Assembly (NCBI GenBank): GCA_026702755.1
Contig: JAPPBX010000005.1
Span: 1-38,616 of the forward strand
Length of the DNA: 38,616 bases
Direction of reading: 5' to 3'
Source: Candidatus Poribacteria bacterium
Lineage (GTDB): Bacteria; Poribacteria; WGA-4E; WGA-3G
The position numbers and the translations under genes are program-made. The notes under the pieces were generated by a model that was not told the origin of the DNA, did not search any database, and saw only the letters and a program-made list of their open reading frames with translations. Below, piece by piece: positions 6,901-13,997 of this stretch. Every line of letters begins with the position of its first letter. Within the stretch, counting starts at the first letter, position 1.

Positions 6901-9900
6901 GTGGAAATGATGAAGCGATCAGATGAGAGTGATCATTGGATTGTGGAGGAAGTGTCGGGAATCGGAGTTCCCTCCTACAAAAGTAACCATTGGGTTGTGG
7001 AGGAAGTGTCGGGAATCGGAGTTCCCTCCTACAAAGGTAAATGTTTTTACACTGCTTGGGTTGCGTGTGCTTTATTGTTGCTTGTCCACCTTGTGATTAT
7101 AGGGTGTGGACCGTTGACGAACGATCAGCAATCTAATCTTCCGTTCGAGGATTCCGGTGCAGATTCACGCCCCGAAAAAGTATGGCCCGTGGAACGGACG
7201 CTCGTCAGCAACGAGGTTAACTGTATTGCTGCCGGTCCAGACAATGTATGGATTGCGACAGCGCGTGGGGTTTCACGCTGGGACCGTCAACAGGATAAGT
7301 GGCACCACTATACGATGGAAGATGGGCTGGCGAACGATATGGTGAATGCCGTTGCGGTCGATGGGCAATGGGTCTGGTTCGCTACAGATGAAGGTGTGAG
7401 TCGCTACGATATGCAAACGGGCACTTTCGCGACCTTCCGAACTATTGATGGTTTAGCGAGCGACGAAGTCTCCTCTATTGCGATAGATGGAAATTACGTC
7501 TGGTTTGGAACATCCGATGGGTTAAACCGTTATGACAAAACGATTGATAGTTGGGCTGTCCGGACCCGAAAAGATGGCTTGGTCAGCAAAGTAATTACAA
7601 CAATAGCCGTCGAACCGGAGTACGTCTGGGTTGGCACCGATAGGGAGATAAACCCGGATCCGCATGGATGGGATGAGGATCCAAGGTTCAGCAGAGGTGG
7701 GGTGAGCCGCTACCATCGAGATACCGATTCTTGGAATAACTATACGAAATCGGACGGTTTGATAGACAGCGAAATCGCCACGATTGCAGTGGACGACGAC
7801 AGTGTTTGGTTTGGCACGCAAGAAGAAGGTGTCAGTCAGTACAATACGGTTGATCAGACATTCATCAAAACCTATACGAAAACCGATCTGCTGAAAAGCA
7901 ATATGATCACTTCTATTCGGTCAGACGGTTTCCAAGTCTGGTTTGGGACTGCTAATGCGGGTGTACATCGGTTCATCAAACCCGTCAATACATGGGTACA
8001 TTACACCAAAGTAGATGGGTTGTCGAGCAATCATGTGAGTTGGATTGCTATACAAGGTAATGATGTTTGGTTCGCGAGTAAAGAGGATGGTGTAAGTCGC
8101 TTCGATAAAGTGAGCGGTGAATGGACAATTTACAAGCAGGCTGATTTTCTTGCCGACAATGATGTTCGTGCCATAGCACGTGGGGCGGATGGGAACCTCT
8201 GGATGGCGACAGTCGCCGGGGTTTCGGTTTACGCTCCTCAAACGCGCAGTTGGGAAATCATCTCTAAAGAAGATGGACTGCCGACTCCGTATACCACGTC
8301 AATACTTATTAGCCATCAGCAGTCAGCAGTCAGCAGTCAGCAAGAGGACTCTCGTGGCAGTGATAACAAAAGCAATATCCATAACAAACCTACTGATAGC
8401 GGACAGCCGACAGCCGACAGCCATTCCCGCGTCTGGATTGGGACTGATCGAGGGCTTGGGACGCGGATGTATGTGGGCGATGAATGGACGTTCCATACGC
8501 CGCGGAATAGTGGTCAGTCATCAGTTATCAGTCATCAGTTAAAAGATGGTGCTGTTGGATCAGATACTCCTTTAACTGAAAACCAAAAACTGACAACCGA
8601 AAACTATAAAAGTGAAGCTTTTGTAACAGCACTTGATACCGATGCGACACAGCCCAACGGTATTGTCTGGCTCGGGACCAGTTCGGGACCCGCCATGTAT
8701 AATCCAATATCTCAAAAGTGGATGCAGCTTGCCATAGCGGACGCGCCCGAAAATCCGATTATACTTTCTGTGCTTGTTAGTAATGATAATGTTTGGTTTG
8801 GTGGGGCTGAGGGTGTTTGGCGATATTCGATAGTCAATAAGCAGATGCAACGTGCTGCCGATGGACTTTCCAATCCGTATGTTAATGTCCTGTTGTCCAC
8901 AGGTGAAAAAGGAAAAGAAGAGACGCTTTGGGCGGGAACCCGCCAGGGGCTTGCAAAATATGACAGCACTCGACAGCGTTGGGTCCCGCTGTCCTTTAAT
9001 GACCAATTGCCGTCCCCCAATGTCACCGCGCTCGCTTTTCAAGATGGCATTCTTTGGATCGGCACACCACAGGGGCTGGGAAGCTACGCGGTTGCTTCCA
9101 ATTCTTGGAATTCGCTCTCAAATGTGCCGTATAACGTTCGCGACATTCTGTGTGAAGCAGATAATACCCTTTGGCTGGCAACGGACACCGGTCTTATTGA
9201 ATATGGCACGCAGGATGGAAGAGAGGTACTTCATCAATCCCGTCCGGTGCGAGAGCCGTTCCTTGAAACCAAAGTCTCACACATCCAATTTGATGGCGAT
9301 TACATTTGGTTCACTAACTGGAGGTCTTCGCCGAACGGTAGTATTGCGCGGTTTCATCGTCCAACGGCAACGTGGCGGCGTTTCACACGCTTAGATATTT
9401 TACAGTCCACTCAAAAAAGATCCATGACCTTTATCCGTTGGACTTATGTAGATACTGATGCCGTTTGGTTCACCACGGATTACGGTGTTCTCCGTTACGA
9501 TAAAATGGCGGATACGTGGCAGCATTTTACGACGGAAGATGGACTCTCTACAGACGATGTGAATAGAATTGATGTAAGTGAACTGAGCGTCTGGGTCATT
9601 CCAATGATAGGTTTAGAATTAAACCATTATAGTAAAGCGACTGGAACGTGGAAAGTGGTTGAGGAAGAAGATAACCGCGAGGTTGAGCGTGTAAAGGCAC
9701 TTGGGGTTGACGGACCGGAGGTCTGGTTTTCATCTGGTCGTGGACTCACTCGCTACAATGAAATCACCGGTGAATGGAAAGATTTCGGACCAAGGGATGG
9801 TCTGGCGGGTAGAGGCGGGGAATGGATTACTGTAGATGACGATTTCATCTGGGTCGCGCGTTCGGAATGGGACAGGGGCAGCAACCGTCCCTTGTCACGA

Positions 9901-11349
9901 TACGATAAGAAGACAAAAAAATGGACGACGTTTTCAACGAATGATGTACTTGCTGCGAATACCATTAGACGCATTATCTCAACAGAGAACGATGTCTGGA
10001 TACTCTACAGACCTTGGGAGGATGTAGGTGTTACTCGATACGACAAGCGGAACAAGGAGTGGACGACAATCAGATCGGGACGCGGAACGCTCGAACTGGC
10101 AGTCGATGATGACTATCTGTGGTTAGCTGCACCCAACGATGGGCTTCGACGATTTCATTTTGCCTCTGGTACGTGGGCAAGGTTTAGAGATATCAAAGGG
10201 TTGCTCCATAATCATGTCGGCGAGTATGGGCTTGCAGTCGATGAGGACTATGTATGGGTGGGAACCTTGCGCGGGCTTTCCCGTTATGACAAGCGGAAGG
10301 AATCTTGGACCCCTTTGACGGCACTACCTACCCTTGTTGGACGCACCATTCGGACAGTAGATACGGATGAACGTTTCGTCTGGATCGGTTCCGATGAGGG
10401 TATGTCACGCTATGACAAGGTGTTAGGGACTTGGAAGAATTATCAGCAGGAGGGTGGCCACGAACACATAGAAACCCACGGCGGTCATTGGGACCGACAT
10501 GGGCGGAAAAAGAGAGACTGTCTCTCCGATAACGTTGTGAGTTCTATTGTAACGGATGAACAATACGTCTGGGTCGGGACACGCGACGGTGCGAATCGCT
10601 TTGATAAGATAGCTCTGGAGTGGGACCAGTACAAAACTCACCACGGGTTGCCCGCCAATAATGTGACTTCTGTCAGCAGCGACGGCGATAGTATTTGGGT
10701 TGGGACTAATTCCGGGATTGGGAAGTATCCCCGCACAGCGGATGACCTCAACGCCTGGGTTACCTACACATCAGGGACTGAGATTCAGCCTTCCGCTGTG
10801 TCTAAAGAGTTCGCAGAATCATTGGTTACCGATCAAATTTGGTGCATCACGGCGAGCAAGAAACACGTCTGGGTTGGGACCCGCCGAGGTGTAAGCAAAT
10901 ACGACATCAGTAGAGACATCTGGAAGACAATCACAGTGAAAGATGGGCTTGCGAGTGATGAAATCAGTTGTATCGCTATTGATGGTGACAATGTCTGGTT
11001 TGGCAGTGATCTCGGTGTGACGCTCTATAATGAAAAGACAGAAGTTTGGGCCGCCTATACAACAGAGGATGGACTCGCCAGCAACAAGGTTACCACCATC
11101 GGTGTTGATGGGACAGAGGTCTGGATCGGCACTTACAATGCCGGAGTCAGTCGGTTTGATCAGTTGACAAATACCTGGACCACTTACACCCGAGAGGACG
11201 GTTTAGCGCATAACGGTATCCTTTCCATGGCTATAGGGGACACTTACGTTTGGTTGGGTACATATCGTGGATTGAGTCGTTTCGATAAACGGACAGGAAC
11301 TTGGACAACCTTCACAGAGTCTTACGGACCAGAGGATATTTTGAGATAG
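6901..11349 (+). CDS. Giant multi-blade beta-propeller lipoprotein (Reg_prop type)
   Basis: This 1482-residue protein is made almost wholly of repeats of the form vWfGT..GvsrYD....W..yt..DGL.sn.v..ia.dg, the 'two-component regulator propeller' repeat. I count about 29 vW-x-x-x motifs, enough for about four seven-bladed propellers. No histidine kinase, GGDEF or response-regulator domain follows. A hydrophobic stretch at about 52-68 ends in a lipobox-like VIIGC with C69, suggesting a lipid-anchored surface or periplasmic protein. The first 45 residues contain a 54-nt tandem duplication (6934-7041), giving an abnormally long n-region. AGGGGAG (6891-6897) precedes GTG 6901 by 3 nt and ATG 6907 by 9 nt, so 6907 may be the real start. 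Two repeat-derived inserts interrupt blades at about residues 470-508 and 538-570. A ligand-binding or adhesion role is inference. Confidence 0.8.
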   Translation: MEMMKRSDESDHWIVEEVSGIGVPSYKSNHWVVEEVSGIGVPSYKGKCFYTAWVACALLLLVHLVIIGCGPLTNDQQSNLPFEDSGADSRPEKVWPVERTLVSNEVNCIAAGPDNVWIATARGVSRWDRQQDKWHHYTMEDGLANDMVNAVAVDGQWVWFATDEGVSRYDMQTGTFATFRTIDGLASDEVSSIAIDGNYVWFGTSDGLNRYDKTIDSWAVRTRKDGLVSKVITTIAVEPEYVWVGTDREINPDPHGWDEDPRFSRGGVSRYHRDTDSWNNYTKSDGLIDSEIATIAVDDDSVWFGTQEEGVSQYNTVDQTFIKTYTKTDLLKSNMITSIRSDGFQVWFGTANAGVHRFIKPVNTWVHYTKVDGLSSNHVSWIAIQGNDVWFASKEDGVSRFDKVSGEWTIYKQADFLADNDVRAIARGADGNLWMATVAGVSVYAPQTRSWEIISKEDGLPTPYTTSILISHQQSAVSSQQEDSRGSDNKSNIHNKPTDSGQPTADSHSRVWIGTDRGLGTRMYVGDEWTFHTPRNSGQSSVISHQLKDGAVGSDTPLTENQKLTTENYKSEAFVTALDTDATQPNGIVWLGTSSGPAMYNPISQKWMQLAIADAPENPIILSVLVSNDNVWFGGAEGVWRYSIVNKQMQRAADGLSNPYVNVLLSTGEKGKEETLWAGTRQGLAKYDSTRQRWVPLSFNDQLPSPNVTALAFQDGILWIGTPQGLGSYAVASNSWNSLSNVPYNVRDILCEADNTLWLATDTGLIEYGTQDGREVLHQSRPVREPFLETKVSHIQFDGDYIWFTNWRSSPNGSIARFHRPTATWRRFTRLDILQSTQKRSMTFIRWTYVDTDAVWFTTDYGVLRYDKMADTWQHFTTEDGLSTDDVNRIDVSELSVWVIPMIGLELNHYSKATGTWKVVEEEDNREVERVKALGVDGPEVWFSSGRGLTRYNEITGEWKDFGPRDGLAGRGGEWITVDDDFIWVARSEWDRGSNRPLSRYDKKTKKWTTFSTNDVLAANTIRRIISTENDVWILYRPWEDVGVTRYDKRNKEWTTIRSGRGTLELAVDDDYLWLAAPNDGLRRFHFASGTWARFRDIKGLLHNHVGEYGLAVDEDYVWVGTLRGLSRYDKRKESWTPLTALPTLVGRTIRTVDTDERFVWIGSDEGMSRYDKVLGTWKNYQQEGGHEHIETHGGHWDRHGRKKRDCLSDNVVSSIVTDEQYVWVGTRDGANRFDKIALEWDQYKTHHGLPANNVTSVSSDGDSIWVGTNSGIGKYPRTADDLNAWVTYTSGTEIQPSAVSKEFAESLVTDQIWCITASKKHVWVGTRRGVSKYDISRDIWKTITVKDGLASDEISCIAIDGDNVWFGSDLGVTLYNEKTEVWAAYTTEDGLASNKVTTIGVDGTEVWIGTYNAGVSRFDQLTNTWTTYTREDGLAHNGILSMAIGDTYVWLGTYRGLSRFDKRTGTWTTFTESYGPEDILR
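6934..7041 (+). repeat. 54-nt tandem direct duplication inside the propeller gene 5' end
   Basis: Units 6934-6987 and 6988-7041 are nearly identical and encode two copies of an 18-residue block with HWxVEEVSGIGVPSYK. Each unit contains a palindromic core GGGAATCGGAGTTCCC plus flanking GGAGG and CCTCC, like a small palindromic repeat. The period is a multiple of three, so the frame is kept. Confidence 0.8.
8308..8425 (+). repeat. CAGTCAGC-type low-complexity repeat inserted in the propeller gene
   Basis: Starts with iterated CAGTCAGCAGTCAG units and ends with iterated GACAGCCGACAGCC. It is translated in frame as a Ser/Gln/Asn-rich linker (ISHQQSAVSSQQ to PTADSHSR) between a DGL turn and the next VWIGT strand, so it looks inserted in a blade loop. 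Confidence 0.7.
8511..8610 (+). repeat. Second CAGTCATCAG-type repeat inserted in the propeller gene
   Basis: Begins GGTCAGTCATCAGTTATCAG and ends with ACTGACAACCGAAAACT. It contains an 8-bp inverted repeat CAGTTAAA (8536-8543) and TTTAACTG (8571-8578). It is read in frame as a polar linker of about 33 residues. Confidence 0.65.
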
Positions 11350-11351
11350 CC

Positions 11352-11428
11352 GTCAGCAATCAGCAATCAGTAAAGAAAAGTTGGGTTTACCAGCCCCTCT
11401 TAACTGAAGCCGATGGCTGATGGCTGAC
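11352..11428. repeat. Third repeat of the same type, directly after the propeller stop
   Basis: Arms GTCAGCAATCAGC (11352-11364) and GCTGATGGCTGAC (11416-11428) pair at 12 of 13 positions. It fills most of the gap between the propeller gene and the next gene, and resembles the two inserts inside the propeller gene. Confidence 0.7.
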
Positions 11429-11440
11429 AGCCAATAAGAT

Positions 11441-13393
11441 ATGAATATAAAAATAGGTGTCCGAAAGTGCCTGATCCCATGTTTTTTCCTCTTGCTGTTA
11501 AACTACTCTCTGGTGTTCTATGCTGAGGCGGAGGATGCGTACAGTCTATTCGGTAAATTGTTCCTATCCGGACGCGTCGAATACGATTTCACAAATAGAC
11601 GAAACTTCCTCGCGGATACAGAGGAAGAACGAGTTAGACAAGACCGTTTTGATTTTGATCGCCTTTTTCGGCGCGGCTTTCATAGCGTCATGGTGATTGA
11701 GGAAACCGCGGGTAGGGTCAAGAATATCCTGAGTCTCGGTGAAGTGCCAACGACCTTCACAAAGTTCACTTTCGATCAGATCGACCTAAGTGGAGTCCGC
11801 TGGGAGGTTCGCTCTGATCGCACCGACTGGACAATCTTGATGGTTCCTGGATTGCTCAATCGACTGAATGGGCAAGAAGGACAAACGGAAGGGTCCGGGA
11901 TCGGCTTGCGCGAGGTCACAAAGTTCGGCAGGTCGCAGTTAGGGCTTTCTTGGTACTACCGTAAGGTACCCGTATGGGCAGTGGATTTGGAAACCAATTT
12001 CACAAACTACGGTATAAAAGCCGAGGTGGCTGTCACGCCGAAAAGCGCGCTGCAAAAGAACTTGGGTTCGCGTTTCGATGCGACGACAACAGTTTTCAAA
12101 GCCTTCCAAACTGTTGGTGATACAATTTTTCAGGCGGAAGCGTATCGCGTCGGTCCCAGATTCGATGCCTCCCGTTCGGTTGGTGATAACGATGACCAGG
12201 ACCGCTACTCCGATAACACACCCCCTGATCCTCCCTCTCTAATTATTCCCGGTGACCTTGACAAAAATAACAACGGTGTCTTTGATTACGAAGATGATAT
12301 TCTGCTTTTTGATGTCGATGAGGATTTCCTTGACGAAAGCGATCAGAACAACAACGGCATTCGTGATGAAGAGGAAAATGATAAGGATCCTAACTACGAG
12401 TTCGATGTCGGACTTCAAGGTGTTCGGCTTTTCATGAACCGTAAGATAAGTCAACAGGCGAGTGTGGTTGACTTAGACCTTGGGTTCCAGATTGAAGAAA
12501 ATATCAGACTCAGGAATACACCGTCCTCAACGAAAGCGTTTGCCAATCTGATTTATCGGAAGGAACTCGCGCGGGCTTCTTCACTCATTTTTGAGAACGA
12601 ACTGAAACTGGTAAAAGACCGGATTCCTGACGAAACGTGGTATTTTGCGGGATTCTTAAGCGGAACGGAAGAACGGCTCTACCGGTCACAGCCGGAGGTC
12701 CGAAAAATGGAGAGAGACGGGGGTGTGGAATTCTTCGGTATTGATGGCGGCACCGAAGTCGAAAAACGACGCAAGGATCCACTGCTGATGCAGAACGACC
12801 TGATTAACACTGCCAAAATCACGTATGAATACTTGGGGATTGACCGGATGATTACCACGGCTCGCGCTAAAATTCAATACGACTATGATTTTGAAAAGGA
12901 CAATCAGCATTACGAGGTCGGCATTTTCAAAACTCTCTACCGGATGCGTCCTACCAAATCCCTTGAGATCAGTCCAATGTTCAAGTCCACCATCCGTAAC
13001 GGCTTTCGGATGGCAGAGGACCGACTTGAATACCTTTCCTTAAGCGGAGAAGTCGACGGTAGGGAAGCCTTTCGCCGACTCCGATTACGGGAAATTGAAC
13101 GGACAAATGTCCGGGATATGGCTTCAGCACTTATCCTTAAGGTCGTGTATCAGTTTACGAAGACGATCAAACTTACCGGTGGTGGGCAAATTCTGTTGTT
13201 CAATGATATGCGTGATAATGATAACGACTTTGTCCGTCAAGCACTGTTAGCCGAGATGGAAAAAAGTTTTGTCGCTTACGAGAAGCGGATGTTTCTGCAT
13301 ATCGGCGCACGCTACATAGATCAACGCGCAATTGGGGATGTTAATGATCAGAATTACATGGAAATTTTTGTGCGAGTTTTTGGGAGATTCTGA
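11441..13393 (+). CDS. Probable outer-membrane beta-barrel protein with calcium-binding-type loops
   Basis: The 650-residue protein has an N-terminal signal region (about 1-30, with LIPCFFLLLLNYSLVFYAEAEDA). Alternating strands then repeat patterns such as YEYLGIDRMITTARAKIQYDYDFE and VGIFKTLYRMRPTKSLEISPMFKSTIRNGF, and the protein ends in a terminal aromatic, VRVFGRF-stop. A C-terminal Phe and amphipathic strands are usual for outer-membrane barrels. Residues 272-315 form an acidic insert with DLDKNNNGVFDYEDD and ESDQNNNGIRDEEEND, resembling EF-hand or thrombospondin-3 calcium loops. I do not recognise a named family. It starts 91 nt after the propeller lipoprotein, so the two may work together at the cell surface. 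Confidence 0.6.
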   Translation: MNIKIGVRKCLIPCFFLLLLNYSLVFYAEAEDAYSLFGKLFLSGRVEYDFTNRRNFLADTEEERVRQDRFDFDRLFRRGFHSVMVIEETAGRVKNILSLGEVPTTFTKFTFDQIDLSGVRWEVRSDRTDWTILMVPGLLNRLNGQEGQTEGSGIGLREVTKFGRSQLGLSWYYRKVPVWAVDLETNFTNYGIKAEVAVTPKSALQKNLGSRFDATTTVFKAFQTVGDTIFQAEAYRVGPRFDASRSVGDNDDQDRYSDNTPPDPPSLIIPGDLDKNNNGVFDYEDDILLFDVDEDFLDESDQNNNGIRDEEENDKDPNYEFDVGLQGVRLFMNRKISQQASVVDLDLGFQIEENIRLRNTPSSTKAFANLIYRKELARASSLIFENELKLVKDRIPDETWYFAGFLSGTEERLYRSQPEVRKMERDGGVEFFGIDGGTEVEKRRKDPLLMQNDLINTAKITYEYLGIDRMITTARAKIQYDYDFEKDNQHYEVGIFKTLYRMRPTKSLEISPMFKSTIRNGFRMAEDRLEYLSLSGEVDGREAFRRLRLREIERTNVRDMASALILKVVYQFTKTIKLTGGGQILLFNDMRDNDNDFVRQALLAEMEKSFVAYEKRMFLHIGARYIDQRAIGDVNDQNYMEIFVRVFGRF

Positions 13394-13421
13394 AAAAACA
13401 CAAAAATTGTGAAAAATTATC

Positions 13422-13460
13422 CATAATTTCGTAAATTTCCGTGAAATTATGCTTTTTTTT
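13422..13460 (+). terminator. Intrinsic terminator-like hairpin with T-run
   Basis: Perfect 9-bp arms CATAATTTC (13422-13430) and GAAATTATG (13443-13451), then C and eight T (13453-13460). The stem is A/T-rich and thus weak. The position, 29 nt after the barrel gene, fits the end of that transcription unit. Confidence 0.55.
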
Positions 13461-13470
13461 GTAAATTAAC

Positions 13471-13499
13471 TTGACAAATATATCTATAGGGTGTATAAT
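13471..13499 (+). promoter_or_regulatory. Perfect-consensus sigma70 promoter for blaI-M56
   Basis: TTGACA (13471-13476), exactly 17 nt, TATAAT (13494-13499). Both hexamers match consensus fully, so this should be strong unless repressed. Confidence 0.85.
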
Positions 13500-13528
13500 A
13501 CTATTACTACGTATTTATTTTTAGTATT
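13497..13528. promoter_or_regulatory. Candidate BlaI-type operator dyad
   Basis: Inverted repeat AATACTA (13497-13503) and TAGTATT (13522-13528) overlapping the -10 box and the start of transcription. BlaI/MecI dimers bind TACT/AGTA-type dyads at their own promoters, so autorepression here is likely by analogy. Confidence 0.45.
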
Positions 13529-13610
13529 TACTGATCGTAATTTGTAAAGTGAGCGTCAACATTTTGGCTCATAGGTCAGATTCACCTTTAACTATATAAG
13601 GACCAATCAG

Positions 13611-13997
13611 ATGAAAACCAAGAGATTACACCCATTAGAACTTGAAGTGATGAAAGTGGTATGGAAATTGACGCGTGCTACGGTCAACGATGTTCTCGAT
13701 AACATTAACCGCAAGCTCGCCTATACCACTGTCGCCACGACTATGAAAAGTCTGGAAAAGAAGGGTTTTTTGTCGCATCAAGTTGACGGTAGGACGTTCG
13801 TTTACCAGCCTTTGGTCAAAGAGACAGAGATTACGCATACGATGCTCAGCGATTTGTTGGAGCGTCTTTTTGACAACTCAGCTGAGAAGTTGGTGAACAC
13901 ACTCCTCGAGGTGCGACAAACCAGCGTAGATGAACACAACCGTTTACAAGCGTTGATTAACAACTATCAACCTGAAGGAGAAAAAACCGATGAGTAA
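13611..13997 (+). CDS. BlaI/MecI/CopY-family transcriptional repressor
   Basis: This 128-residue protein matches the Penicillinase_R winged-helix family in length and motifs: LHPLELEVMKVVWKLTRATVNDVLDNINRKLAYTTVATTMKSLEKKGFLSHQVDGRTFVYQPLV. The TTVATTMKSLEKKG segment is the recognition helix region. Family members dimerise through the C-terminal helices and are inactivated when a partner M56 protease (BlaR1/MecR1) is triggered. The partner gene starts 8 nt before this stop, so the pair is translationally coupled. AAGGA-like sequence lies upstream of the ATG (ATAAGGACCAATCAG). The preceding consensus promoter and dyad suggest autorepression. Nothing points to beta-lactam resistance, as no beta-lactamase or penicillin-binding gene is present. 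Confidence 0.9.
   Translation: MKTKRLHPLELEVMKVVWKLTRATVNDVLDNINRKLAYTTVATTMKSLEKKGFLSHQVDGRTFVYQPLVKETEITHTMLSDLLERLFDNSAEKLVNTLLEVRQTSVDEHNRLQALINNYQPEGEKTDE

Noticed and set aside
8308-8425. Short CAGTCAGC iterations as a CRISPR array
   Set aside because: Units are 7-9 nt with no regular spacers, and the stretch is inside an open reading frame.
6901-11349. Hybrid two-component sensor kinase
   Set aside because: Only propeller repeats are present; no kinase, receiver or helix-turn-helix domain follows.
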